64,000 bases of DNA from Dendrocalamus latiflorus. Lineage: Eukaryota; Streptophyta; Magnoliopsida; Poales; Poaceae. Every line of letters starts with the position of its first letter. Position 1 is the stretch's first letter. Below are positions 22,445 through 34,080 of this stretch, in pieces. Where the stretch lies: positions 7,461,006-7,525,005 of the forward strand of contig CM029626.1 in assembly GCA_017311315.1 (NCBI GenBank). The letters run 5' to 3'. The notes under the pieces are model-generated. The model saw only the letters and a program-made list of their open reading frames with translations. It had not been told where the DNA came from and made no database searches. The translations under genes were made by a program, and so were the position numbers.

Positions 22445-25400
22445 ATGGCGTCCGCGGCGGTGGTGGACGCCGGCGACGCGCCGGACCCGACGGTGCGGAA
22501 CCTCCTGGAGCAGGACAGCCTCAAGTGGGTCTTCGTCGGCGGCAAGGGCGGCGTCGGCAAGACCACGTGCAGCTCCATCCTCTCAATCCTCCTCGCCTCC
22601 GTCCGGCAGTCCGTGCTCGTCATCTCCACCGACCCCGCCCACAACCTCAGCGACACCTTCCAGCAGCGCTTCACCAAGTTCCCCACCCTCGTCCGCGGCT
22701 TCTCCAACCTCTACGCCATGGTAACGAAAATTTCCTACTTTTCCTATCTCGCTGGTTCCAAGTCCCAACCCCCGCTTTTTCCCGTGGTTCTCTCTTGATT
22801 CGGCCCAATTGTGTGGTATTTGCGAGGGGAGGGTAATTGGATAGGATGGTAATTTCACAGAATTTTGGGAGGGGAGGGTGGGACGATACAGTGGAAGAGG
22901 GGAAAAAGTATGCAAGTAGATAATTCGCACATTGCCCCTATTTTCCATGTAAGAAAGTATATCTACAACACGGGCGCTCCTCCAGGCTATTCAAATTGGA
23001 AAGTTCCCAATTTTGGGTTGGTTTGGCTTTGGGCTACTTCTGGTATGTGGGCAGTTGCTTAGTGATGGGACCTGTATGCTCATGAACCTTTCTGAATGGA
23101 GATTTTGCTTGTGCTTGAATAATATATGGTGGTGATTCCTCTTGATATGTTCCGTTTAGGATGGAGGTTGAAGATAAGGTGGATGAGCTACTCTGTTGTT
23201 TAGCGGTTTTTTTTATACGTTCCGCTGAGGTTTAATACAAAATAAGGTGCCTGACTTGTAGAAAAGAAGTACCCACTGTCTAGCTATTTCCTTTCTGATT
23301 CATAGGAAAAAGGCTGTTTAGTGAATTCCCTATAGTGTGTTCAGTTGCTGTAACTTTTAATACATGCTAACAAGATGTTAGAAAGCCTTTATTTATTAAA
23401 ACAAGATTTTGTTAGAAAGCCTTTTCTAACAAGATGTTCAGTCATTTATTGTAATGTGCAATAAGCAAGGTAAAACAGATTCTGGTCCACTGTCATGATT
23501 TTCTTTTGCAGATTGTTGCTGCCAATATGTTTTGCAACCTGCTGGCTTGATTTTGTTCTATTTTTGACTTTTGTTATTTTACTGTTTGAATTTGCTACTT
23601 CCATCAATCTGACTCTTTCCATAGAGGACAACTTGACTCCTTTGATTAGAAATGGTCTTTTGGCTCAACCACTTCTTCTTTGATACTTAATTTGCAGGAA
23701 ATTGACCCGAAGGTAGAAAATGATGATCTCTCAAATGAAGGAATGGAAGGATTCCTTTCGGAACTAACAAACGCAATTCCAGGAGTTGATGAAGCAATGA
23801 GTTTTGCTGAAATGCTAAAGTAATTTTTCGCCTCCATTCTGGTGTTTGTCATTCTTCCCTTTGCAAACGAAGTTTCTTATTGAACCCACTTCTCGATTTC
23901 TAGCAATTATTTGAGTCTCATGTTTTTCCCTTGCTGCAGATTAGTCCAAACAATGGATTACTCTGTTGTAGTTTTTGATACTGCTCCTACAGGGCATACT
24001 TTACGGTTGCTGCAGTTTCCATCAACACTCGAGAAGGGTCTAGAGAAAATGATGGCCTTGAAAAATAGGTTTGGCGGTCTGTTGAATCAGGTATTCTTTG
24101 TACATTTCAAGCTACTGGAAAACTATAGTTGTTATGTCAGACACATGTATGCAGATGTCCATGTTGCTTTTCTACTGATGTTAATTTGCTTTTCTAGGAA
24201 ATAACATGTTATCGTATCAGTTCATTTCATCATGGAGATACCTTGTATAAATTATAACAAAACAAACAACAGAGGAAGCCTGTGTTCTGCTCCAGCGATC
24301 CATCAAGCTGTAGGGGAACCAATGACATTCCAAATAAATAATGGTTGTTTAACTGTTTGAAAATGATACGATGAGTTCTTTTTCGAAGAAAAAAATTATG
24401 ATGAATGATGACAGATTGACAGTTTATATTGAAGTTAAATGGTAGGATGTACTTGATGTGTGCTTTCACATGTAGCCATGGACAAATCTGTAATTGGGCT
24501 AACTGAGATGAAAACCAGCAAGTAGCTAATACAACAATGTATGTCTGCATCAGGCCAGTCGATTGTTTGGTCTTGGCGATGAACTGAATGAGGATGCATT
24601 GCTTGGGAGACTCGAAGGTATGAAGGACGTGATCGAGCAAGTGAACAGGCAATTTAAAGATCCGGTAAGACTACCAACCTTGTAGAGCAGCAGATATCTT
24701 TTATCTACTAAACAAGATAGGCTGTTTATTATGTGATGTTAGGTAACTCCCGATATGCTAAGGATATTAAAAGACATAGTAGGAACATGACCAAGTGCCA
24801 TTGGCAGAACTATACTATGAGTCATGTAAAAAATTAGAGAACACATGGGAAAACTAGAAGGGACCTCTGCCACAACTCATGACTTTCTAATAATAATCGG
24901 CTATAGCCTATAGGAAATTATGGCTTGAGATTTGAAGTCGTGACGATGTATTAGCATTCTTAAGATTTGATCAAATTAGTTTACCAGAGGGTACAACTGT
25001 AACCTGAGGAAGTGCCCTGGCAATTGTAGCTTTTGGCGTCTCACAATAGATACTAATCAGCATATTAGTTGTTTGCTGCGCAAGCCTCAGTTAAATGACT
25101 TCTTCACTTGTCCAACTTAGATACATGAGAGTACAACCAGATTAACATAAAAGTACCAACCATTTTGGATTATCTGATTGTTTTTCCCTTGATTGTCTTT
25201 TCAATATTTCTCTGCATTATTTAAAGCACCTAATATTGAAGATGTTATCCCCTTCTGGTTGATTTTTTTTGGTTTTCTTCTCAGGACCTGACAACTTTTG
25301 TATGTGTTTGTATCCCTGAATTTCTTTCGTTATATGAAACGGAGAGATTGGTGCAAGAGTTAGCAAAGTTTGAGATTGATGCACACAATATTATTATCAA

Positions 25401-26067
25401 CCAGGTTCTTTTTGATGAGGAAGGTTAGTGTCAAAACTATCTATTTGGCAAATGTACTGTCTTGAAGCATTCTTGAAAATGTAAATGCACCATATTCACC
25501 TTTGAATTTCATAAGCACCTATTGTACGAGCAAAGAATCATGTTCTCATGAACTTTGGCTGAAAATAGATTCTGTATTACAATAGATGCCTTTTGAATAC
25601 AGGACAAAACAGAAACTCTGCATATTGATTCATTTTGAACACCCTTCAAATTTCTTTTATGCATTTCAATATACTCATATGTCATTCCTTGCAGCTGTTG
25701 AGTCGAAACTGCTAAAAGCACGGATAAAAATGCAACAAAAATATATCGATCAGTTTCATATGCTATACGATGACTTCAACATCACGAAGTTGCCCTTGCT
25801 TCCGGAGGAGGTAAGGAATCCGCCACTTCACCTATTCAAGCTTCTATTATTTAATTTGATCTTGAAGATGTGGCTTTTGTAATTATTCAGGTATGTGGTG
25901 TTCAAGCTCTGCAAAAATTTTCCCCGCATTTCCTTACACCGTACAAGCCTGCTCTGAAAAGGGGCACGGTTGAGGAACTAGAACAGAGAATATCTGTACT
26001 GAAATCAGCACTGCAAGAAGCCGAGTCAGAACTAGATAGACTTAGGAAAGGGAAGCAGATAGCATGA
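22445..26067 (+). CDS. GET3: GET3/ASNA1/TRC40 ATPase (tail-anchored protein insertion)
   Basis: Seven coding exons with GT-AG junctions in consistent phase: 22445-22720, 23698-23819, 23940-24090, 24554-24664, 25285-25423, 25695-25810, 25891-26067. Together they give 363 residues, the normal length. Motifs: deviant P-loop GGKGGVGKTT (32-41), switch I with catalytic Asp in DPAHNLSD (63-70), switch II VFDTAPTGHTLRLLQFP, and the helical client-binding segment with FGLGDELNED. The C-terminus has a coiled stretch (VEELEQRISVLKSALQEAE). The family is a cytosolic dimeric ATPase that receives tail-anchored membrane proteins and hands them to ER receptors GET1/GET2. The zinc CxxC pair of the yeast protein is absent around residues 265-285, which I understand is usual for plant cytosolic GET3a. 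The start is the first ATG in a GC-rich exon. No lesions were seen. Confidence 0.95.
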
Positions 26068-26284
26068 TCCCTTTTCACATGTCAAGGTGCATGGAACTAG
26101 GCCAAAACCATGGAGAGCACGGAACTAGGGGGAGAGAGAGACCCATTTTTTCATCTCATTACATACTGTGGCTGATTTTCCGCAATTTTCTTTTTCCTCA
26201 ATTGAATTTTTAGATTTGTCATAGCCGTTGGCAGAGAAGTGTGTTATTAGCACGGGATATAGTTGGCCGTTCGCCCCATTTATT

Positions 26285-26527
26285 GGGCCTGTTCTTTTTG
26301 GCTGCGGCTTATGGCTTTTGGCTGAAATTTTTGAATTTTGGTTGTTTACGGTACAGATTACGGAGAGATCGATACTCACTTGCAATTTTGGTTGGTACAG
26401 ATGTTGGGCTTTTAACGTGTACTACGTTTAACTTGTAGACCCCGTCTTGAGAAAATACTCCGTTTAAAAGTTAGGTACTGTAACGGCTGCGAAAAGCCAG
26501 CCGGCTGGAGGCCAGCCGAACAGGCCC
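26285..26527. mobile_element. Family B MITE 3' of GET3
   Basis: Ends GGGCCTGTTCTTTTTGGCTG and CAGCCGAACAGGCCC are flanked by ATT at 26282-26284 and 26528-26530. The interior TGTAGACCCCGTCTTGAG is shared with 14788-15008 and, inverted, with 50635-50866. Confidence 0.7.
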
Positions 26528-28084
26528 ATTAGCGGGTCTGATATAAGGATCACTTTGCATAATCTATACTCCTGATACTTCTTGGTCTAGGGATCTAAGG
26601 GACTGTTTGGAATGCTGGAATTTCACAGGAAATAGTTCGATTCCAGTGTTCCAAATGGGATCCAAACCACTCTAGGTTTAGTTGGTGTGGGGGTTGGCCT
26701 AAACTATGGTTTCATACTATGCTGGCTGAATTATGCACTACCTAGGAACCCGTTTGTTCTTGGGTGCTATGTCTGGTAGAGTATAATTTTGGAAATCCTG
26801 GGCAATAATAAATCCAGAGCAATAAATTTAACCAAATTATGTAAAATCAACGGTTTGCATTGTGGGGGAGTCGATTTAAATCGGTTGGCTCTTTGATTTT
26901 GGTCTCTGGGCTCTGATGAAACTGTAAACTTAAAGCAAGTTTTTAGTGATCTAATGCTTCTTGCTTGGCTGGCTCTTTTGACAGGGAAAGATAAAACTTA
27001 CATTTAACAACTGGAAACGTTGACTGAACCATTATTAGACTATTAGTGTTACGGGGGCAACTATTACACAGTTGCCTATTTTCTAAAAATACCACAGTAT
27101 ATTTTTCGGACCATTAAATTTTGATCCAACCCCTCCCATATATACTCCCCTCCACCCCCTAAGTCTAATTCCCTTCACCCCCAGTGGCCGCAGCAGGCCT
27201 GTTGGCTAGCTCGTCCAGCTGCTGCTCCCGCCTTCCTCCCTCTACCTCAACCATCTCCCACACTGTCATTCTTCTTTCTCTTCGGCGATCCGCCCCTGCG
27301 CCGCCTTCTTCCTCCTTTCCGGCAAGTCGTCTCGCGCCGCCCATCCGCCGTCATCGCCTGCTAACGTTTGCATTTCTCGTCGCCCCAGTCGACTGTCGCC
27401 GCCCACGGCTCTCATTCGTCCTACAGCCGTGCATCACTGCCGCCGTCATGCCTTTTCCGTCCTATCTTCTCTTTAAGTCCCAGGGGTATCGGTGAACTTG
27501 AATCCTAAATGGGTAAGCCTTGGCGGTGACGGGAGACGGTGGCACCGGAGAGGAGGACGACGACGGCCGCCGGAGCACGAATCTCCATGTCACATGTAAA
27601 TGGTAGAAATCCATTAAGAATTATTTAGTACCTTAGAAGAAATTAACTGCCATTTGAAAATTTAAAATTTGTACAATTTTATGATTATTGTAGATAAAAA
27701 TACTTATACTTGTTTAGATTTCATTAATATTTTGACAAAATAAACTTTTATGTGTTTTCATTGATTTTGGATGTATAGTTTAAGGGGTTTTCATGTTCCA
27801 ATAAATATTCGTGACCATATTCGTTTCGATTCGTATTCGCTTCGTTTCTGTATTCGATATTATTCATATTTGTATTCGTAGCCGAGGTATCCATATTCGT
27901 ATCCACATCCGAAAAAATATGAAAACAAATATGGTAGAGACATTATCTGTCTGTATTCAATCCGTTTGCATCCTACGACAAAGGGGTAAAACAAAAGGTA
28001 GAGAGAACTTTTTGTACTCTAGGTAGAAACTATACCAACGTGAAAGCAGCTTCACTTGTTTAAGATGCGTCATTTGTTGAAATT
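26528..28084. other. Intergenic DNA, no supported gene
   Basis: An open frame at 27184-27495 (Ser/Pro/Arg-rich) has no domain and begins with a near-cognate GTG, so it is not called. The segment 27790-27965 has ATTCGTATTCG-type repeats like hAT subterminal sequence (compare 36890-37090), with no defined ends. Confidence 0.4.
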
Positions 28085-28380
28085 TAACGCCCCGCTCATT
28101 TCAGCTTCAGTTTCTGTCTTCTGGCTTAATTTTCACTATTCATAAATTTCTTTTTTTCTGTACTTTTGGCTTTTTTTGAGCTTTTTTGCCGGTTCTTTTT
28201 TCCCTGTATTCGTTCACGTTGTCCGTAATGAGCTAACATATTTTTTCTATTTTTAAAATTTTTGAAATTTAATTACGCTAAATAAGCCACCTTCAGCTAC
28301 AATAAAATTTCAATCGCTACAATGCAATTTCAGCCATAAGCCACAGCTTTTCAGTCCAACCGAGCGGAGCCTTAAGCAGG
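28085..28380. mobile_element. Family A MITE copy
   Basis: AT-rich text such as GCTTTTTTGCCGGTTCTTTT, GTAATGAGCTAACAT and TTAATTACGCTAAATAAGCC is shared, in either orientation, with copies at 1105, 10665, 30690, 31438, 47030 and 51545. Confidence 0.6.
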
Positions 28381-29255
28381 TTGGCCATGCAGCTACTTTT
28401 GGGCACGAGTGCATCAATCTCTCCTTTCAATTTGAAAGACAGGCATGGCCCTTCAACCATTGTCCAGTTCAATTTCTTAGAAAATACTTGGTAAATCAAC
28501 TTTCTATGTATAAATAGTCAGAACGACCTTGCTTTGTGGCTACTCAACTATAAGTAAACAAAGAGGATATTTACACCAATGGCCCATGGGTTCACTAACC
28601 ACGACACACTGCTCGAACTGCAAGCCCATACGAAGGCATCTTCTTCCTTCTTGGTTAGTACGTACTTGAGAGAGGCGACATGGCCGTATGACAGATTGAC
28701 AAGTAGCCGGACCTTAAAAGACGCTACTAATACAGTAGCTTTTCACTAATTTATCACTACTAGTACTATTTTTTATTAGATGAGTATAGATATCATATAG
28801 ATATTTTATTCCTAACAATCATCCAAATTTTGAAATTAGAGATCCAACGGTCTCTTTTTTTTTGGAGGGGGAGATTTTTTTAGGGGAGAGATTTTTTTGG
28901 AGGGAGCGGGGAGAATTCGTGACTATTAGATTTCTAATCTAACGGTCACAAATATAGATAATAGTTAGAAAGAAATATCAATACCCTTTCTTATTTTCAT
29001 TAATACGTGCCGCTGTACTCGCATTTTCCGTGGGCCGAATCGTCTAGTCCCCACCATGCCCGGTGGGGCGGTGGCCCCTTAACCCTATCGCATGGGACCC
29101 ACCGCTCAGCGAGACAGAATCCTGATAGACTTGAGGCTCAGCCAAACAACTCGCCCAGGGCGCCGCCGCCAAGTCGTAACCGAGGCATCCACCCGAAGAA
29201 ACACAAGACGGCAGCGGGAGCCCAAGCGAAGCACAACTCGCCAATCCGATCTCCC
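28381..29255. other. Upstream region of the TCP gene, with a MITE at about 28770-28990
   Basis: The MITE (AGATTTCTAATCTAACGGTCAC and its inverse) is related to 7722-7965. The open frame continues upstream of the chosen TCP start as far as 29007, but that stretch resembles translated leader, not protein. Confidence 0.45.
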
Positions 29256-30266
29256 ATGGAGTCGCATCTGCAGGACAGGGGCGATGAGGACGCGGACGCG
29301 CGCTACCACGCGGCGGCGGCGGGCAACGGCAATGCTGCGTTGGCCATGGCAACAATGGGCCCGACGGGCGCGCATGGGTCCGTCGTGCCGAAGCCGGAAC
29401 CCGTGCCGGTTGAGTTCCTGGGCGGGCTCGCCGTCGCCCTCTCGCCGCGGAACCGCGACCGGCACACGAAGGTGGAGGGCCGCGGGCGGCGCATCCGTAT
29501 GGCGGCGGCGTGCGCCGCGAGGGTCTCCCGGCTCACGCGCGACCTGGGGCACAAGTCCGACGGGGAGACCATCCGCTGGCTGCTGCAGCAGTCGGAGCTA
29601 GCCATCGTCGCCGCCACGGGCACCGGCACCGTGCCTGCGATCGCCACCACCGTTGACGGCGTGCTCCGCATCCCCACCGAGTCGCCCTCCGCCGCCGGGT
29701 CCGACGGCGTGGAGCCGGCCCCCAAGCGGCGGCGCAAGCTCCAGCCGACTCGGGCGGCGGCCGGCACGGCACCGCTCGCCACGGCGTCCCCCGCGGCATA
29801 CTACCCCGTCGTCACCGACCCCCTCCTGCAAGGCAGCGGCGGTGGCGCGATTTCGACGTCTAGTGGCCTCGCCCCCGTCTCGGCCGCTGTGGCGCCCACA
29901 GGAGGCGGCATCCCGTTCATTGCCATACCGGCACCCGGCACCGGCGCGGCCAGCGACGGCATGATGCCAACGGCAGCCGTGTGGATGGTTCCGCAGGCGC
30001 CCGGCGCCGCAGGCGCGGCCAACCAGCCGACTCATTATTGGGCTTTCCAAACCAACCCTGAACTCATCAACTTCGCCGGCGCACAACCCATCAACGTCGC
30101 CAACTTCCAGCATCAATCGTTCTACAACGCGGAGCATCTTGTCGCCGGTGGGGGGTCACAGGATCAGCATCCCGGTGGCCAGAAGGAGAGCGCCGTCGAC
30201 CAGCCCCAGGGGGAGGACGACGACTACGACGGCGAGGCAGTGACGGATTCCAGTTCCGAAGAGTAG
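29256..30266 (+). CDS. Class I TCP (PCF-type) transcription factor
   Basis: Intronless gene of 336 residues. The TCP domain (about 66-125) runs NRDRHTKVEGRGRRIRM (basic region), AAACAARVSRLTRDLGHKSD (helix 1 and loop), GETIRWLLQQSELAIVAATG (helix 2), then TGTVPAI. The TKVEGRGRRIRM form of the basic region is class I. The remainder is low-complexity Ala/Gly/Pro, with a C-terminal Gln/His region and an acidic Ser-rich tail. Class I TCPs bind GC-rich GTGGGNCC-type sites in the nucleus and regulate cell growth and division genes. Start choice: the frame is open from 29007, but MESHLQDRGDEDAD at 29256 gives a family-like acidic start; the upstream 83 codons are probably 5' UTR. The exact PCF/TCP number is not assigned. 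Confidence 0.93.
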   Translation: MESHLQDRGDEDADARYHAAAAGNGNAALAMATMGPTGAHGSVVPKPEPVPVEFLGGLAVALSPRNRDRHTKVEGRGRRIRMAAACAARVSRLTRDLGHKSDGETIRWLLQQSELAIVAATGTGTVPAIATTVDGVLRIPTESPSAAGSDGVEPAPKRRRKLQPTRAAAGTAPLATASPAAYYPVVTDPLLQGSGGGAISTSSGLAPVSAAVAPTGGGIPFIAIPAPGTGAASDGMMPTAAVWMVPQAPGAAGAANQPTHYWAFQTNPELINFAGAQPINVANFQHQSFYNAEHLVAGGGSQDQHPGGQKESAVDQPQGEDDDYDGEAVTDSSSEE

Positions 30267-31022
30267 CGTAGCATGGCAACGCTATGCCGAACAGTCACAG
30301 TCCAGACAAATTCCCAAAGATTAGGTTAAAACTTTTACCTAATCTAACTTTCTTCTTCTTTCTTGTGCAAATTCGCATATGATGGTGGTAAGAACTAGTG
30401 ATTTCGTGGTGGTAATTTCGGTTTAGTGGTGAACTGCTGTAGAGAAGTACTAGTATCAAGTATCAACAAGGAGGAGCATATTAAACCATATCCAAAAACA
30501 AAAGTTTTTACGTAATATTTCTCTGCCAGCTAGTATACGTAGTTTCTTTACTCCGTATTCATTAGGTCATTGTTACTGTAACCCTTTTTCTAATTTGTGT
30601 GCGCTTGACTGCTTTTTTTTAATCCGTGTTTGACTTCTTGGTAATCCAATGGAGTAGCAAGTATTTGGATTAGAAGCTTTTTTAGGTGGTGATCGGTTAG
30701 GCTGTGGCTTATGGCTTATTTTACTGTAGTTGGCTGAAATTGCACTGTAGATGAAGGTGGTTTATTTGGTATAATTAAATTTAAAAAAATTTAAAAATAG
30801 AAAAATGGGTTAGCCCATCACGTGTAATGCAAACGAATACAGGAAAAAAAGAACCGGTAAAAAACTCAAAAAATCCAAAAACATTCAGAAAAAGACAAAA
30901 TTTAGGAATAGTGAAAAATAAGCCAGAAGCCGAAACCGAAACGATCAGGGCTGAGTCCAATAAGGACGCTTCCACACATGTACATATACGACATATTCAC
31001 GCGGATGTGTTCAATGTATATA
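30267..31022. other. 3' flank of TCP with a family A MITE (about 30690-30955)
   Basis: The segment 30267-30689 is non-coding 3' sequence. The MITE shows GCAAACGAATACAGG and GAAAAATAAGCCAGAAGC, diagnostic for family A. Confidence 0.55.
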
Positions 31023-31407
31023 GGCCCTGTTTGGATCCACCCAGATTTTAAGAATTTGGCTTTTGGAAACTGGATGGGATCCAAACAGACCAGTTTTTGG
31101 GGCAGTTTTTAAAATCTACCTACCCAGATTCTTAAAAACCAAGAAGCTGTTGATACCCAGCTTTTGTCAGTTTTTTTGCACAAATACCCATTTACCCTCA
31201 TTAAAGACCACGCATGACTGTTTAATGTGCTGTTCAAGAGCAATAAATGTAAGGGTATAATAGTCTATTAGCACCAATCATAAATGAAACTAGCTTTTAA
31301 AAACTAGGAGATCCAAACACCCCACCAGTTTTTGCTTAGAAACCAGCTTTTAAAAACTAGAAGTAATAGCTGGTTTTTAAGAATCTGAAACTGATCCAAA
31401 CAGGGCC
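31023..31407. mobile_element. Tourist-like MITE
   Basis: Ends GGCCCTGTTTGGATC and GATCCAAACAGGGCC are perfect inverted 15-mers. ATA flanks both sides (31020-31022, 31408-31410). The interior repeats AGCTTTTAAAAACTAG-type text. Confidence 0.82.
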
Positions 31408-31437
31408 ATATTTGAGATCAGATGGAGATTCTAAAGG

Positions 31438-32529
31438 TCCTGCTCAGTTGGGCCGAAAAATATAGCTGAAATTACACTATAGTTAAAGATGGCTTATAAG
31501 CGTAATTAAATTTTTAAAAAATAAAAAATATGTTAGCTCATTACAGATAATTCAAACAAATACGAAAAACTTAAGAAATCAAAGTTTAGAAAAAACAAAA
31601 TTTATAAATAATAAAAAGCTAGAATCTTAAACTAAAATGAGTCGAGCGAAAATCTCAAAGAGCACGGACATAGCCTTGAACACTGAAAACGTTTACGTGA
31701 GCGTGCAGACATTATTTATATAAAGTATCCGAAAAGCACAGTTCATATCTAAAACAGTGCCCCTCCAAATAAGGCGCCCCAGTTCGAGTTCGGGTGGGCT
31801 GTTGGCTGCACGACGGCGAGCTCGGTGCTCGATTAGATGCTTTTTAATTAGAGAGGATTAGAGAGGCGAGGTGCTCGTGCCTTCGTGTGCTGTGGTTTGT
31901 GGGACTGGAACGTGGGCCCCGATAAAAGCGGGCATCTTCTGTAGGGTCAAAGGGTGCCTCGCTGACCGTGCTCATGAGGTGGGCCATAGCCTGCGCGAGT
32001 GACTGGCAATCCGGGCCCACCAAACAGTAAATAAGCGGTCCTGGCTCGTTGGCTGACAAATGGGGCGCGCATGACGTGGACTAGGGAAGCTAGCTTAGCA
32101 GGAGTATATTCGCAAAGCTCAACATACGTGAGCCACTGACAGCATCTCTCCAAAAAAATCGAACCAATGGGATATGTGATATTGTAGTAATTTTCTTAAA
32201 AAAATCTAGCTCCGAGTCATGAATTTTCAATTATAGCCACCCACGATCGTAGAAGCAGCGGTAAGTGTTACCTATCGATCTCTTACATCGCGGCAAGTAA
32301 AGGGCACTACGGTACCACCTGCTGAGCTAGCCGAGCTCGGTAACCAACTGTAGTAGTGGCAGCGCTCGGTAGTATGTAAGATAACATAATAACATTAACT
32401 TAAGCATGCATTAACAACATTAACTTAATATGTCAATCGCCGCTGTTTTCTTAATCGTGGAGGGAACTAAAATTAAAATTTTATATTGTACAGAACTATA
32501 TTTGAAAATAAAAATACTACAGTGCCACA
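31438..32529. other. Family A MITE (31438-31650) and unannotated intergenic DNA
   Basis: The first 210 bases match family A. The rest, 31651-32529, has no recognised gene or repeat. Confidence 0.45.
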
Positions 32530-33510
32530 CAGGGGCGGAGCCAGGATCCAGACAAAGGGGGGGCGACCCGCCAAGGCGCCGGCGTCATAGGTCCTAGGCG
32601 CCGTGTGTCGGCAAAATTAGACATACACATATATATAATTAAACATACGCATATATATTGTCATATAAATTCAATCATAACACATATGGCAAAATAATGT
32701 AGCATACATCTAGCATACTGAAAAGACTCTCTCAGTGGTCGCTGTTGATACTGGAAGAGTTATGACTAATCTTAGCAATCTATCGACCATTGGATAAATA
32801 GAATTTTTACCTAATCTCACTAGTCCCTTTGTTAGATCAGCAAGTGATGGCAATGTACTTAGCTCTAGATGGTTGCATACATCAAGTTGAAAATTTGGTA
32901 GTTGACACTCCAATTGAGCTTGATCTTGACTTGAAAAATCAGCGGGATAGTACTTTTCCACCAGAGTACTTATCTTTGAAATGTCAAAGCCATCTTTTCT
33001 TGGATCTAGTGAGGCACAAAGTGATAGAAACTCTGTTGCTTGAGAACTGAATCGATCTTCTAACTCAATCAATTGTTGGTCGACCGCAACATTAAACACA
33101 TCTATTTTATAATGGTGAAGAGTGGTGGTATTATCATTTTTGTTCCGAGATTTGGTCACATCCACACACCTACAAATTGCGACATGTAGTTAAACAAGTT
33201 AGATATGTACCATAAGAATAAAAAATATGTATTTATGCTCATATTAAAAAACTGAAGGTAAGATAATAACTTACTTGCGATTTAAATCCGAAATCTCAAT
33301 CTCGTGCTTGTCACAAAAGGCTTTCACCTCCTCAAGAAGTGGTTCCCAGCCATCATTTCTCAAGTCACTAAGCAATGATTTTGTGTTAGAAATGTAGGGG
33401 CCTAATTGACTAATTGACTGTGATGAAGGGTGATTAAGGGGTCCTATTAATACATTTGGTAGACCATTGGGGGTGGCTAGGCCCCTGCCCGCCCCCCGTC
33501 TCCGCCCCTG
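32530..33510 (-). mobile_element. hAT element relic with transposase C-terminal (hATC dimerisation) fragment
   Basis: Ends CAGGGGCGGAGCCAGG (left) and, read inward from 33510, CAGGGGCGGAGACGG; a perfect 8-bp duplication gtgccaca sits at 32522-32529 and 33511-33518. On the minus strand two pieces joined by a plausible intron (about 33269-33171) encode LLSDLRNDGWEPLLEEVKAF, then LHHYKIDVFNVAVDQQLIEL, SLDPRKDGFD and LLRLVITLPVSTATTERVFS. These are the hATC region of ZMYM1/TTF-type hAT transposases. The catalytic domain and N-terminus are missing, so this is an internal-deletion derivative. The ends are of the same type as the BIG-carrying element at 17841. Confidence 0.85.
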
Positions 33511-33518
33511 GTGCCACA

Positions 33519-34072
33519 TATGGGAAGGCCTTAAAAAAATCCATGTGCATTATTTTTTTCTTGTTCGGGTCATCCGTTTTCAGCCTTACATGATTAAAGT
33601 ACTAATGGTCGCTGGAAGCTCTACTCCCAAGGCAAGTGTTCTTGAGAGAGACCACATAATTTTGTTTGTTTCCCCCTTTGTCCAGACTCCAGAGGCTGGA
33701 ATGGAAAGTCCTCGTTGGGAAGATGAAAGGTCTTGTGCCAGTGTTCCGATTTTGATTACCAGAAACTCTTATTTACATACGGAGTTGATATCTAGAGTAC
33801 ATAATCGATCAACAGTCAAGTGTTGGATGATCAATCACATAAAATTTTCACATAGCCAGGGGTGCAGGTGGGCTGGATCGGGTCGACCCATTGACCCATT
33901 TCGTTCATTTCTTTTTACCGCGTTCGCATAAGACGACCCATCATTTAAGTGGAATGCGTCGGTCGGTCAACACACATGCACTAGGCTTGAGATCCATTTG
34001 ACCATGTAAAAGCTTTTGGCTTTTGCCCCATTATACAAACATTTCAGAACCTAATCACAGAACCACCGAAGG
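33519..34072. other. Intergenic DNA, no gene
   Basis: The text CAGGGGTGCAGGTGGG near 33858 resembles a hAT end, but no partner was found. The open frame 33467-33931 crosses the hAT end and has no domain. Confidence 0.4.
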
Positions 34073-34080
34073 CAGTTTAC

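Noticed and set aside
27184..27495. 103-residue Ser/Pro/Arg-rich ORF
   Set aside because: No ATG at its start, no domain, no splice context; composition alone explains it.
29007..29255. N-terminal extension of the TCP gene to an upstream ATG
   Set aside because: The extra 83 codons look like leader and the family usually starts close to the MESHLQ-type acidic stretch.
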